Positions 51,421 through 63,090 of a stretch of DNA of 64,000 bases are shown here, one piece after another. A model generated the notes under the pieces. That model saw only the letters and a program-made list of their open reading frames with translations. It had not been told where the DNA came from and searched no databases. Source of the stretch: Hyphomicrobium_A sp963722495 (lineage in GTDB: Bacteria; Pseudomonadota; Alphaproteobacteria; Rhizobiales; Hyphomicrobiaceae); the NCBI GenBank assembly GCA_963722495.1, contig CAVRND010000007.1, positions 251,837 through 315,836 of the forward strand, written 5' to 3'. Positions within the stretch are counted from its first letter, which is position 1. Every line of letters begins with the position of its first letter. The translations under genes were made by a program, and so were the position numbers.

Positions 51421-52224
51421 GTGAAGAGAGCGCAATTGATCGGCATTGCGATTGCGGGTGGGGCAGGGCTCCTTGCCTTCATTCTCATGCGCTCGGTCGT
51501 CAGCGGCCCTTCGGCGCCTACCCAGATCGCCGTGCCCGTCAATGCCACCGAGGTGCTCGTCGCCCGCCGCGATATCGCGCTCGGTGAAGTCACCAAGGAT
51601 ACGGACTTCCGCTGGCAGACTTGGCCTACCGATGCGGTGACGTCGTCCTTCATCACCCAGACGGACGGCGACGAGGGCATGAAGCTCGTCACCGACGCGA
51701 TCGCGCGCGCTCCTCTTCTCGAAGGTGAGCCGATCACGCGTCAGAAGCTGATCAAGCCGGGGCAAGGCGGCGTGCTGGCGGCAATCCTGCCCGCAGGCAT
51801 GCGCGCCATCTCCACCAAGATCAAAGAGGAGACGTCGGCCGGACGCCTCATCCTCCCGAACGACCGCGTCGACGTCATTCTCACGCGGCGCGTGCGCGGC
51901 AGGACCGGGGCGGAGGACTACATCGCCGACACGCTCTTCAGCAACGTGCGCGTCCTCGCCGTCGGGCAGGAGATCGAGCGCCAAGGAAGGCACCAAGTCG
52001 GCTGACGGCGGCGCCAACACCGCGACGCTCGAGCTTACCCCGCGCAAGCGGAGACGCTGGCGCGCGCGAACTCGTCGGGCGAGATCAGCCTGTCGCTGCG
52101 CAGCGTCGCCGACGGCGACCCGAAGGGTAAGGGCCCGACCGAGGCCATGAACGATGATCGCAGCAGCGGCGCCGTACGCGTACTGCGCTACGGCGTGCCC
52201 ATGCGTGCGTACGGCGTGAACTGA
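51421..52224 (+). CDS. cpaB: Flp pilus assembly protein CpaB, two frame changes
   Basis: About 267 residues. An N-terminal membrane anchor (AQLIGIAIAGGAGLLAFILM) is followed by the SAF/CpaB domain: VPVNATEVLVARRDIALGEV, PLLEGEPITRQKLIKPGQGG, LPAGMRAISTKIKEETSAGR, LPNDRVDVILTRR and NVRVLAVGQEIE. Frame 1 runs to about 51980, where an extra C precedes gccaag; the next frame gives GTKSADGGANTATLELT, and frame 1 resumes by 52060 (ISLSLRSVADGD, ending RAYGVN at 52224). Periplasmic partner of the secretin. Confidence 0.85.
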
Positions 52225-52268
52225 GTTGCGTTGATTCAGTCTCGGCTGGCGAAAAAGGCAATCGATAA

Positions 52269-53983
52269 ATGCGAACGACCCTAAAGTGGGCTCGCGCCGG
52301 CATGGCTGCGGTGCTCTTCGTCGCGACTTGCGTCGGAGACGTCGCCGCGGCCGATATGAGCGCGCAAACCTGCGAGGTCAGGTGGGCAGCGATTCGGTGC
52401 TGCGCATTCCGGGTAACGCGGCGTTTCCGCTGTCGAAGCGCATCGATCTCGGCGTCGGCCGGTCGATCGTCGTGCAGTTTCCCGTCCCGCTCAAGGACGT
52501 TATCGTCTCCGATCCCGAGCATGCTCGACGCCGTCGTGCAGTCGTCCGATCGGGTGTTCCTGATCGCCAAGAAGACCGGCCAGACCAACGCCTTCTTCTT
52601 CGATGAGTTCGGCCAGCAGATTTTGACGCTTGAGGTTGCGGTTGGTGCCGACCTGTCGGCGCTCGACCAGTTGCTGACCCGCCTCATTCCGGGCTCGAAC
52701 GTTCACAGCGAGATCGCCGGCACGCGCCATCGTGCTGACGGGCACGGTGCGCACGCCCATCGATTCCAACCGCGCGGCGCAGATCGCCGCCCAGTTCGCG
52801 CCAGGCCAAGCGAGGCCGGCAGCATCACGCGGGTCCCGCAGCGCCGAGCGCGGCGTCCACGACGAGCACGACGACGAACAATGACCGCTTGGGCGGAGGG
52901 GACTCCAACTACCAGTCGCAACAACGACAACGGCGGCAGCTCCAGTTCAGCGAGGCGGCGACGACGTCTACGCGGCAAAGCCCGTCATCAACCTTCTCAC
53001 CGTCGAGGGCGAGGAGCAGGTGATGCTCCGCGTCAGTCGTCGCCGAGGTGCAGCGCAGCATCCTGAAGCAGTTCGGCATCAACCTCGGCGCTCTCGATCA
53101 ACTCCGGCAACTTCAGCACCGCGATCCTCTACGGACAACGCGCTGTCCGCTGACGGCGGCGGCCGGCTCGGCACGCTGCCGACTGCCGGCATCGCTACGA
53201 CCGGAGCGGCGGCGGGCATGCCTGCAGATGTTCAATTCAGGCCCGCACAACGCCGTCTCCAACCCGTTCGGAAACTCGGGCGTCGCGATGCGGATGGCAG
53301 TCAGGCAATCAGGCGGTCAACGGCGCCCTGCGCGCGCTCGAGCGCGACGGCCTGGTGCGCACGCTGGCCGAGCCAAACCTGACGGCCGTCTCGGGCGAGC
53401 CGGCGAAGTTCCTCGCCGGCGGCGAGTTCCCGGTCCCCGTCGTGGACAGCCTCGGCCAGGTCAGCGTCGATCTTCAAGGAGTTCGGCATCGGCGTCGCCT
53501 TCACGCCGGTCGTGCTGTCGGAGGGCCGCATCAGCCTCAAGATCGAGACCGAGGTGAGCGAGCTCTCCAACGAGGGCGCGGTCGTGCTGGCGGGCATCCA
53601 GATCCCGGCGCTGAAGAAGCGCGCAGGCCAACTCGACGGTCGAGCTGCCGTCCGGCGGCTCGCTCGCCATGGCCGGCCTCCTGTCGGAGGACATGCGCCA
53701 GAACATCGACGGCTTTCCGGGCCTGAAGGACCTGCCGATCCTCGGCACGCTGTTCCGCAGCCGCGACTACCAGAAGCAGGAAACCGAGCTCGTCGTGATC
53801 GTCACGCCCTACATGGTGCGGCCGGTGGCGCGCCAGCAGCTGGCGCGTCCGCTCGACGGCCTGGGCGAGCCGTCCGATCGCAAGGCCAACTTCCTCGGCC
53901 ACATCAACCGGATCTACGGCAACGGCCGCGACCGCTGCCGGTCGGGCGACCTCAAGGGCGACTACGGATTCATCGTCGAATAG
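52269..53983 (+). pseudogene. cpaC: Pilus secretin CpaC/RcpA, many frameshifts
   Basis: Outer-membrane secretin of the Tad pilus. Signal peptide from ATG 52269 (MRTTLKWARAGMAAVLFVAT). Ordered pieces in alternating frames: VLRIPGNAAFPLSKRIDLGV, DAVVQSSDRVFLIAKKTGQT, IVLTGTVRTPIDSNRAAQIA, INLLTVEGEEQVMLRV, VAEVQRSILKQFGINLGAL, RTLAEPNLTAVSGEPAKFL, GIGVAFTPVVLSEGRISLKI and GFPGLKDLPILGTLFRSRDY, ending at 53983. About ten changes of frame. Those I traced between 52500 and 52830 are each one extra base (cc for c, aa for a). The content is complete, so base errors rather than decay are likely. Confidence 0.8.
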
Positions 53984-54004
53984 CGGAGCGGCTGGAGAAG
54001 TACC

Positions 54005-54737
54005 ATGACTGCCTCGAAAGCGATGCAGCTCGGCACGCACAAGCCGCGCCCGGCCGATGGGGGCATGGCTGCTCGCCGCTTCGCTCGTCGCGCTGCGCGC
54101 TGACCGGCTGCAAGACGCTGAGGATGATCCGACGCGCGTTGCCGGCTGGACGCTGGTCGATGCCGCGCAGCGCCATCCGATCCTCGTCTCGCAGGAGCCG
54201 ACAACGCATCTCATGCGCGTGGCGCCGCGGCTCGAGCGGCCTCACGCCTCGCAGCGGGCGCAGGTCCTCGATTTCGTCGGCCACTTCCGCGCGAGCGATG
54301 CCGGCAACAGCCGTCTCGTGTCGCGGTGCCGAGCGGCGGCGCCAACGAGGTCGCCGCCATGCACGCCGTCGATGAGATCTGCGCATGCTGCTGACGCGAC
54401 CAAGGCTTCGCCGAGGCCATCATCTCGGTCGAGGCCTACGACGCCGAGGGCACCGGCGATCCGCCCATCCGCGTCGTCCTACCTGCGCTACGTCGCCGAG
54501 GCCCCCGCAGTGCGGCGATTGGTCGACCAATCTCGCCAACGAGCCGATGAACCTGCCGTACCCGAATCTCGGCTGCGCGCACGCAGCGCAACTTCGCCGT
54601 GCAGGTCGCCAACCCGGCCGATCTCCTCGGTCCGCGCAGCGAGACGGCGCGGCCGAGCGAGCGCCGCGATCGTGGTGATGGACAAGTACGTCAAGGGCGA
54701 GCCGACGGGCGCCGAGAAGACGCCGACGAACGCGTGA
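54005..54737 (+). pseudogene. cpaD: CpaD-type pilus lipoprotein, many frameshifts
   Basis: Placed between cpaC and cpaE, where CpaD is expected. ATG 54005 (MTASKAMQLGTHKPRP). A GCKTL-like lipobox region occurs near 54100 in one frame. Pieces in other frames: HPILVSQEPTTHLMRV, RAQVLDFVGHFRASDAGNSR, EAIISVEAYDAEGTGDPP-like near 54415, and the end ERRDRGDGQVRQGRA / VMDKYVKGEPTGAEKTPTNA at 54737. CWSTNLANEPMNLPYPNLGC-like reading near 54525 matches the conserved CpaD end. Five or more changes of frame. Outer-membrane-associated by family. Confidence 0.68.
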
Positions 54738-54779
54738 ATCAAGACGCGCAGAACTGATCGAGACGCCAATTGAAGGTCG

Positions 54780-56111
54780 ATGCAAGGCATGTCGAGTTCG
54801 CAGCCAAGCCCATCGAAGCGCCGAGGACGCGGTCGGAGTCGGTGCTCCCGATGGCGATGCCGATTCCGAGCAGATCGGCGCGCCGGCACGACGCGCGCGG
54901 CCCATCCCGCGCATCTCCATCCAGGCCTTCTGCGAGAACGGCGCGACGGCCGAAATCATGCAGATCGCGGCCGAGGATCGCCGGCTGGCCAAGGCGCACG
55001 TCAGCGTGCACATGGGCGGCGTCGAGGCCGCGGTCGCGCACTATCAGCAGAACCCGACGCCGAACCTCATCATCATCGAGACGCAGCCTGCCGCGCGAGC
55101 ACATCCTGGCCGAGCTCGATCGGCTCGCCGAGAGCTGCGACCCCGGCACCAAGGTCGTCGTCATCGGCCACGTCAACGACGTGGTGCTGTATCGCGAGCT
55201 GCTGAAGCGCGGCGTCAGCGAATATCTGGTCGCGCCGATCGCGCCGCTGCAGCTCATGGAGAGCATCTCCAACCTCTACAACAATCCCGACACCGAGCCG
55301 GTCGGCCATGTCTATGCCTTCATCGGCGCCAAGGGCGGCGTCGGCTCCTCGACCGTCTGCCACAACGCGGCCTGGGCGCTGTCGGAGATCCTGAAGTCCG
55401 AACGTCGTCATCGCCGATCTCGATCTCGCCTTCGGCACCACCGGCCTCGACTTCAATCAGGACCCGGTGCAGGGCATCGCCGACGCGCTGGCGAGCCCTG
55501 AGCGTCTCGACGAGGTGCTGCTCGACCGCCTGCTGACGAAGTGCTCGGAGCACCTGTCGATCTTCGCGGCGCCCGGTCGTGCTCGACCGCGACTACGAGA
55601 TCTCGGTCGACGCCTGCGACCAGGTGCTCGACGTCGTGCGCCAGAACGTGCCCTACGTGGCCGTCGACCTGCCGCACACCTGGACGCCGTGGGCCAAGAG
55701 CGTGCTGCTGCAGGCCGACGAGGTCGTCATCACGGCGGCGCCCGACCTCGCCAATCTGCGCAACGCCAAGAACATCGTCGACCTGCTGCAAGCAGACGCG
55801 CCGCAACGACAGCAAGCCGCGCCTGGTCATGAACATGGTCAACATGCCGAAGCGGCCCGGAGATCAGCGTCAAGGAATTCGAGACCGCGCTCGGCCTCAA
55901 GGCCGTCGGCGTCATCGATTTCGACAGCGAGACGTTCGGGCAGGCTGCCAACAACGGCCAGATGATCGAGGAGCTGCAGCGCCAAGGCGCAAGTCCGGCT
56001 GCGGCGTTCCGCGAGATCGCGCATGGCGATGACGCAACCGGCGCGATGCAGAAGGTCGAGAAGAAGTCGGCGCTGGCGCCGCTCCTCGAGAGATTGAAGA
56101 TCAAGCGTTAG
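54780..56111 (+). pseudogene. cpaE: CpaE-type pilus localisation ATPase, many frameshifts
   Basis: TadZ/CpaE: an atypical receiver domain followed by a ParA/MinD-like ATPase, directing the pilus machine to its site. The pieces run in order: MQIAAEDRRLAKAHVSVHMG (frame 1), ILAELDRLAESCDPGTKVVV and AFIGAKGGVGSSTVCHNAAW with the deviant Walker A (frame 2), DALASPERLDEVLLDRLL (frame 3), LDRDYEISVDACDQVLDVVR (frame 1), and the end LLERLKIKR at 56111. The frame steps 1-2-3-1-2 in one direction, which means one extra base each time. About 440 residues expected. Confidence 0.8.
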
Positions 56112-56122
56112 GAGAAGTCAGC

Positions 56123-57599
56123 ATGTTCGGTAAGCGTACCAGCGATCCAGCGGCGCCCCGCGCCGTCTCGCCGCAGCAGCGCCGGCCGTCGGCGCCGTGC
56201 CGGCGACGCAGCGAGCCGAAGCCGCCGGCTGTCCGAGCCGCGGCGCCGGCGACCGCGCCGAGCCCGCGAGCCTCAGCGCCGGCACTCGGAAGAATACTAC
56301 GACGTCAAGACGACGGTCTTCAACGCGCTGATCGACACCATCGATCTGACGCAGCTCGCCAAGCTCGAAGTCGCGGCGGCGCGCGAGGAGATCCGCGACA
56401 TCGTCAGCGAGATCATCCAGATCAAGAACGTCGTCATGTCGATCGCCGAGCAGGAGGAGCTGCTCGAGGACATCTGCAACGACGTGCTGGGCTACGGGCC
56501 GCTCGAGCCGCTGCTGGCGCGCGACGACATCGCCGACATCATGGTCAACGGCGCCAGCACGACCTACATCGAGGTCGCCGGCAAGGTGCAGCGCACCGGC
56601 GTGCGCTTTGCCGACAACCTGCAGCTGATGAACATCTGCCAGCGTATCGTCAGCCAGGTCGGCCGCCGCGTCGATGAATCGAGCCCGATCTGCGACGCGC
56701 GCCTCCCCGACGGCTCGCGTGTCAACGTCATCGCGCCGCCGCTGGCGATCGACGGCCCCGCGCTCACCATTCGTAAGTTCAAGCGGGACCGGCTCAACCT
56801 CGAGCAGCTGGTCAAGCTCGGCACCATCTCGCCCGACGCCAAGCAGATCCTCGACATCATCGGCCGCGTCCGCTGCAACGTGCTGATCTCCGGCGGCACC
56901 GGTTCGGGCAAGACGACGCTGCTCAACTGCCTCACCGGCTCGATCGAGCACGACGAGCGCATCATCACCTGCGAGGACTCGGCCGAGCTTCAGCTGCAGC
57001 AGCCCCACGTCGTGCGGCTGGAAACGCGCCCGCCCAACCTCGAAGGCGAGGGCGAGATCAAGATGCGCGACCTCGTCAGGAACTGCCTGCGTATGCGTCC
57101 CGAACGGATCATCGTCGGCGAGGTGCGTGGCCCCGAGGCATTCGACCTCCTGCAGGCGATGAATACGGGCCACGACGGCTCGATGGGCACGCTCCACTCC
57201 AACAGCCCGCGCGAAGCCATCAGCCGTCTCGAATCGATGATCATGATGGGCGGCTTCGAACTGCCCGTGCGCACCATCCGCGAGATGATCACCGGCTCGA
57301 TCGACGTCATCGTTCAGGTCGCACGCCTGCGCGACGGCTCGCGCAAGGTGACCCACATCACCGAGGTGCTCGGCATGGAAGGCGATGTGGTGACGCTGCA
57401 GAACCTCATCGTCTTCGACATCACGGGCGAAGATGCCAACGGCCGCATTCTCGGCCGGCACCGGTCCACCGGAATCGCGCGGCCGCGCTTCTGGGATCGC
57501 GCGGTGTATTTCGGCGAGGAAGGCCCGTTGGCCGAAGCGCTGGCGTCCGCCGAAGTTCTTGATGATAACGGCAGCCCGCTCGGCGACAAGCATGTCTGA
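56123..57599 (+). CDS. cpaF: Pilus assembly ATPase CpaF/TadA, N-terminal frame change
   Basis: Secretion ATPase powering pilus assembly. ATG 56123 (MFGKRTSDPAAPRAVSPQ) opens a Pro/Ala-rich N-terminus. One base near 56285 moves the frame to YYDVKTTVFNALIDTIDLTQ, after which it is open to 57599. It has LEDICNDVLGYGPLEPLL, the Walker A ISGGTGSGKTTLLNCL, the Asp box/Walker B RMRPERIIVGEVRGPEAFDL and the His box TGHDGSMGTLHSNSPREA. About 490 residues. Overlaps the tadB start by 8 bases. The catalytic part is fully intact. Confidence 0.92.
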
Positions 57600-58591
57600 G
57601 AACGACCTCCTCGCCTTCGGCGCTGCGGCGCTTGGCGCGCTCGCCGTCGGCGGCCTCGCCTATGCGCTCCTCTACCCCTACTTCGCCGCCGATCGTGAGA
57701 CGAACGCGCGGGTGAGAGAACTCGTGGCGCCGAAGGTGCGCGATGGCATGACAGTGCTGGAGCAGGCAGCGTCGCGCCGCAAGTCGGTTGTCGACACGCT
57801 CAAGGACATGGAGAACCGGCAGAAGGCGGCGGAGAAGATTTCGCTCCGGCTGCGGCTCGAGCGCGCCGGTCTCGATATCAAGCCCAGGACCTACTGGCTT
57901 GCCGGCGTGGCTTGCGGCATCGTCTTGGCGGTCCTCGTCATGTTCTTGCTGCCGTCCAGCGGCACGCGCATGTTTCTCGCCGCTGATCGTGGGGTTGGTC
58001 GGCGTATTCGGCGTCCCGCGCTGGTTCGTGAACAAGCTGATCGCCCGGCGTCAGGCGAAATTCATCGCCGAGCTGCCGAACGCCATCGACGTCATCGTGC
58101 GCGGCATGAAATCCGGCTTGCCGCTCAACGAATGCCTGGCCGTCGTCGCGCGCGAAAGCGAAGAGCCGCTCGCCAGCGAGTTCCGCGAGGTCATCGAACA
58201 GCAACGCGTCGGCGTATCTCTCGGCGAAGCGCTCGAGAAGATGACGGCCCGCATGCCGTTGCCCGAGATCAGGTTTCTGCAGATCGTCATTGCCATCCAG
58301 CAGCAGGCGGGCGGCAACCTTTCCGAGGCGCTCAGCAACCTTGCGGCCGTGCTGCGCGATCGCGTGCGGTTGAAAATGAAGGTGCAGGCGCTGAGCTCTG
58401 AAGCCAAGGCATCGGCGATGGTGCTCGGCTTCGCTGCCGCCGTTGGTGACCGGTCTGATCTACATGACAACGCCCGACTACATCGGGGTGCTGTTCCACA
58501 CCCGCGTCGGCAACTTCCCCTTCTGGGGGGCGGATTGTGGATGCTGACCGGCGTGCTGGTGATGCGGAAGATGATCAACTTCAAGTTCTGA
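57592..58591 (+). pseudogene. tadB: Tad platform protein TadB, frame changes
   Basis: Inner-membrane GspF-like platform protein. ATG 57592 (MSENDLLAFGAAALGALAVG) to about 57980 in frame 1: ISLRLRLERAGLDIKPRTYW and a helix. An extra C near 57983 moves to frame 2 with FIAELPNAIDVIVRGMKSGL, VAIQQQAGGNLSEALSNLAA-type motifs and KMKVQALSSEAKASAMVLGF. Near 58445 another extra base gives LIYMTTPDYIGVLFHTRVG in frame 3, and two extra C near 58520 return frame 2 for LWMLTGVLVMRKMINFKF. About 332 residues after correction. Confidence 0.83.
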
Positions 58592-58644
58592 GCTCTTCGA
58601 AATGAGCGCGCGGCGCTCACCCTGGAAGTAACGGTGTCCGGTCC

Positions 58645-59614
58645 ATGCAGCTGATCGATACGTTCATCAATCCGACGTTTCTCGTCACGATTCTTGGCCG
58701 CGATTTGCGCCTTCGCCACGGTGTTTACGATCGCAATGCCGATGCTCGCGCGTGACCGCATGAACTACCGCATGCGCACGATGGCGGTCGAGCGCGACAA
58801 GATGCGGGCCGAGCGGCTGGCCGAGATGAATGCGCGTCAGGGCCGCTTGCGTCACAATACCGGAGGGCTTCAAGCAGCAGATCGTCAATCGCCTCAATCT
58901 GCGCAAGATACTGGACACGGAGGAGCTGCGTGATCGTCTGAAGCGCGCCGGTCTGCGCGGCCCCGGCTCCGCTCGATTTCGTTCATGTTCTTTCGCGTCG
59001 CTTCGCCACTGATCTTCTTCCTCGGCGCTGCCTTCTATCTGTTCGTCATTGGAGCGCTCGCCTATCCGCCACTCGTCAAATTGATGATGTGCGTTGCGGC
59101 GGCGTACCTTGGCACCTACGCGCCGTCCATTTTCATTCAGAACCTGATCCAGAAGCGCCAGACGGCGATCAAGATGGCGTTCCCCGACGCTCTCGACATG
59201 CTGCTCATCTGCGTGCAATCGGGAATGTCGGTCGAGGCGGCGTTCGGCAAAGTTTCCAAGGAGGTCGCCGCGCAGTCGCTGGAGCTTGCCGAGGAGCTGA
59301 GCCTGACGACGGCCGAGCTGTCATACCTGCAGGATCGCCGCCAGGCGTTCGACAACCTCGGCAAGCGCACCGGCATCCCGGGCGTCAAAGCCGTGACGAC
59401 CGCGCTGATCCAGGCAGAGCGCTATGGCACGCCCGTTGGCCAGGCGCTGCGCGTCATGGCCAAGGAGAACCGCGACATCCGTCAATCGGACGCCGAGAAG
59501 AAGGCGGCCGCGCTGCCGCCGAAGCTCACCGTGCCGATGATCCTCTTCTTCCTGCCGGTGCTGTTCGTCATCATTCTCGGACCGGCCGCCATCCGCTACT
59601 TCCAATGGCAATAG
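58645..59614 (+). pseudogene. tadC: Tad platform protein TadC, frame changes
   Basis: Second GspF-like membrane protein of the Tad machine. ATG 58645 (MQLIDTFINPTFLVTILG), then frame 2 from about 58694 (CAFATVFTIAMPMLARDRM, RMRTMAVERDKMRAERLAEM), frame 3 from about 58860 (GFKQQIVNRLNLRKILDTEE), and a last open frame from about 58980 to 59614 with FFRVASPLIFFLGAAFYLFV, MAFPDALDMLLICVQSGMSV and PGVKAVTTALIQAERYGTPV. The last 200 residues are intact. About 320 residues after correction. Confidence 0.84.
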
Positions 59615-59667
59615 CAGCGAGCGCCGGCGCAAACCGGCGCCGTGCTGGCTCTTCTAGGTGATCGTCC

Positions 59668-60745
59668 TCAGCGCTTGCTCTGAGCGAGCTGCGAAGACCA
59701 CGGGGCAGCTTCTGCCTTCGCTACTACCGGCATGATCGGCCCTTCGTTGGTCACCACCCACGCCGTGTCGTGCACGGCTTTCGCATCGACCGGCGGCATT
59801 GGCTGCACGTCGGCGACCTTCTGCACCGGCACGGCGGTAAGGGCGGGCGCTTCGGCGATGTTCGCTTCCGTATTCCATTCAGCCGGCAGCGGATCGGAGT
59901 TCGGCACCGATTTCGCATCGAGCTTCACCACCTGCCGCAGGTAGTCGGCGTTGTCCGTTGCGTTCGTCATCGGCATATCGCGCGCGGCGACCAGCTTGGC
60001 TTCGTCGTACTTGCCTTGCAGGCCGAGCACCAGAGCGAGGTTTTGGCGAATGCGTGGCGAGTTGTTGTCCGACGTTGCCGCCTGGCGCAGCATCAATTCG
60101 GCTCGCTTGGGTTCGCCGTTCATTGCGTAGGCGAGGGCGAGGTTGCTCATCACCGATGGCTGATTGTGGGCCAGCGAAAGAGCCTTCTCGAACAGCGGAA
60201 TGGCCTCGTTGTAACTGCCTTCCTTGGCGAATGCTGCGCCGCGGGCGGAGATCACTCGCCAGTCGGGCTTGGCGGGATCATCGGCAAAGGCGAGCAGCTT
60301 CTTGGCGACCTGCACCTGGTCGAGGTCGAGGGCAAGGCGGCCATATTCGCTGGCGAGCTCGCGGCTGTCAGAGTGAAACACCCCGGCTTGCTGGAATACG
60401 GCGAGCGCGCGGCGCTTCTCACCCATGGCCTTGAGATTGCGCCCGTAGCTCAGCGCCGTCTTCAGATCGCGCGGGTTCTCCGCAGTACTGCTTGCCCCAG
60501 TAGTCGGTGGCCTTCTGCAAGTCGTCTCCATCGGCGGGACCCGCCGGCTGGGCCGCAGCTTGAGCCGTCTGCGCCTGCTGCGCGGGAGAGTTGGAGCCAC
60601 CAATGGAGAGAAGGTCGCTGCCGCCGGCCGGATTCAGAGTTTGGCCGCAGGCTCCAAGCATCAGCGCGGCGGTGAGCGCGGCCAGCGTAGGCGCCAGCCG
60701 AAGCGCACGCGATGATGCCGAGTGCCTGTGAGAAACGAACGCCAT
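59668..60745 (-). CDS. tadD: TadD-like tetratricopeptide lipoprotein, one frameshift
   Basis: About 355 residues. ATG 60745 (MAFVSHRHSASSRALRLAP) with a lipoprotein signal (LTAALMLGACGQ, lipid-modified Cys). Near 60480 the frame changes to NPRDLKTALSYGRNLKAMGE, followed by TPR units (LAVFQQAGVFHSDSRELASE, EAIPLFEKALSLAHNQPSVM, LALAYAMNGEPKRAELMLRQ). TadD assists secretin assembly in Tad systems. It converges on tadC from the other strand with a 53-bp gap. The C-terminal 90 residues are Pro/Ala/Val-rich. Confidence 0.83.
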
Positions 60746-60881
60746 TGAGGTCTCCCTGATCGGTTGGGATCACAGACACGGCGCAGGCCCCGAAATCTCT
60801 GTCTCCCTTGCACGTCAGGTTGTGAGACACTTCTCAACAAACGATTAACCCTCGCTAACCACCTCTTAAGAACGCGAAACC

Positions 60882-61545
60882 CTATGCCTCCGCGGCAACT
60901 TGCGCGCGGGCGCCGGCTATCCACTCGGCCATCTCCGGCATGGCGAAGACTGCGGCCACGTAGGTGGACGCCGTCCCGTCGTCTCCGTAACGGTCGAGAT
61001 CCGGCACGTAGGTGCGGAAGCGGGAGGCGACTGGCGCATACATCGCGTCCGCAGCCGAGAAGGCGCCGAATAGGTACGGGCCCGCCGGCGCTGAACTTCG
61101 CCCGACACTCCTTCCAAAGGCCGACGATACGGCGGATGTCAGCTTCGACATCCTCCGGTACCGGGTCCAGCCGATGGGTGGCCAAGACCTCCATCGAGCA
61201 GTTCCGCCGCAGCGGCATGAACCCGGAATGCATCTCGGCCGAGACGCAGCGCGCCAGCGCCCGAGCCTGCCGGTCGGCGGGCCAAATGCCCCGGTCGGGG
61301 TGCGCGTCCGCCAGATATTCAAGGATGGCGAGGCTGTCCCAGATCGCCAAGTCGCCGTCGAGCAGCAGCGGCACCAGTCCGGAGGGGCTGTATTTGGTTA
61401 TCTCGGCTTTGGATTCCGGCAGCCGTAGCCGGACGTTAATCTCCTCGAACGGAAGCCCGAAGTGCCGCATGGCAAGCCAGGGCCGCAGGCTCCAGCTCGA
61501 CCAATTTTTGTTGCCGATGACCAGGCGATAGCCATTTGCCGCCAT
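60882..61545 (-). CDS. Glutathione S-transferase family protein, one frameshift
   Basis: About 221 residues. From ATG 61545 (MAANGYRLVIGNKNWSSWSL) the thioredoxin-like domain carries RPWLAMRHFGLPFEEINVRL, SPSGLVPLLLDGDLAIWDSL and AILEYLADAHPDRGIWP. Near 61085 the frame changes (SAGGP) to YLFGAFSAADAMYAPVASRF and GTASTYVAAVFAMPEMAEWI to 60882. Ser in NWSSWS is the expected glutathione-contacting residue. Zeta/stringent-starvation-like subclass is possible; substrate unknown. Divergent from the aminopeptidase gene. Confidence 0.85.
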
Positions 61546-61655
61546 GCTCTTGCCTTGCCCCCCGTGATCCTGTCTTGTGCGTGCGCCGCGCGAGTCGTCG
61601 GCCCACCAACTCATGCCGCATTAGGTCTCGGCTTGCCAGCAGCGAGCGTCCCCGA

Positions 61656-63090
61656 ATGAGCGATGACCCGATGATGTTCGACAAGCTTCCGGCCGACGAT
61701 ATTTTCGTCGCCGGCGGCGACGCAGGTCAACAGATCCCCGTATGGACAGTCGAGAAGGACGCCTCCCTCGAAACGCTGCCGCTATCGGCGGAGCAGCGGA
61801 CTTGGATCGAGGGCGTCGGCTTCAAGGGCGCGGCCAAGCAGCAGACGCTGCTGCCCGGCCCCGACGGGCGCGTTGCCGGCGTCCTATTCGGCTTAGGCGA
61901 TGGCTCAGCCGGTGAGCCCTCTGGACCTTCTGAACTGCTGATCGGGCAGCTGGCGCAATCGCTTCCCGCCGGCAGCTATCGGCTGGCCAGCGAAGCGCGC
62001 GACCCGACCCTGGCGGCAATCGCCTGGGGCCTCGGGAGCTATCGCTACACACGCTACAAGACGGCCTCCAAGCCGCGCTCTGTCAGCCTTCGACTGCCGG
62101 AAGGCGCCGACCGCGATCTCGCCCTCAGCACCATCGACGCCGTGCACCTCGGCCGCGACCTCATCAACACGCCGGCCTCCGACCTCGGGCCCCGCCGAGA
62201 TCGAGACAGCGGCGCGGCAGCTCGCAGTGCGCTTCGGCGCCAACATCGAAGTCACCGCCGGCGATGAGCTGCTGGCCAAGAACTTCCCCATGATCCACGC
62301 CGTCGGCCGCGCCAGCCCGCGCGCGCCGCGCCTGATCGATCTCACCTGGGGACGCGAGGGCGCGCGCACGGTGACGCTGGTCGGCAAGGGCATCACCTTC
62401 GACACCGGCGGCCTCGACATCAAGCCATCGAGCGGCATGCTCCTGATGAAGAAGGACATGGGCGGTGCCGCGACGGTGCTGACGCTGGGCCACATGATCA
62501 TGGCGCAGAAGCTCGACGTGCGTCTGCGCATCCTCATTCCGACCGCCGAGAACAGCATCTCGGGCGACGCCTTCCGGCCAGGCGACGTGCTCCGATCGCG
62601 CGCCGGTACAACTGTCGAGATCGGCAACACCGATGCCGAGGGGCGCCTCGTTCTCGCGGACGCCATGGCGCTGGCCGACGAGGCAAGCCCGCAGAGCATG
62701 TTCGTGTTTGCAACGCTGACGGGCGCGGCCCGCGTAGCGCTTGGTCCCGACCTACCGGCAATGTTCACCAACGACGACGCGTTCGCCGCCGAGATGGTGG
62801 CGACATCGGCCAGCCTCGGCGATCCGGTATGGCGACTGCCGCTATGGCCGGGCTACGATGCAAAACTCGAAAGCCCGGTTGCCGACCTCAACAATGTGTG
62901 GGAGGCGCCCTTCGCCGGGTCGATCACGGCGGCGCTGTTCCTGAAGCGGTTCGCCAAGCAGGCGCAGCGGTTCGCGCATTTCGATCTGTACGGGTGGCGG
63001 CCGGCGGCGAGCGCGCTCGGGCCGCGCGGCGGCGAGCCGCAGACGGCGCGCGCCGTGTTTGCAGTTCTCGCCAAGGAGCTGTGCCGATGA
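61656..63090 (+). CDS. M17 leucyl aminopeptidase family protein, one frameshift
   Basis: About 477 residues. From ATG 61656 (MSDDPMMFDKLPADDIFVAG) the N-terminal domain runs in frame 3 to about 62190 (DAVHLGRDLINTPASDLG). Frame 1 then continues with PAEIETAARQLAVRFGANIE, the metal-site motifs GKGITFDTGGLDIKPS and NTDAEGRLVLADAMALADE, and the end DLYGWRPAASALGPRGGEPQ. An extra C near 62190 explains the break. Cytoplasmic two-metal exopeptidase. The TGA overlaps the next ATG. Confidence 0.9.
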
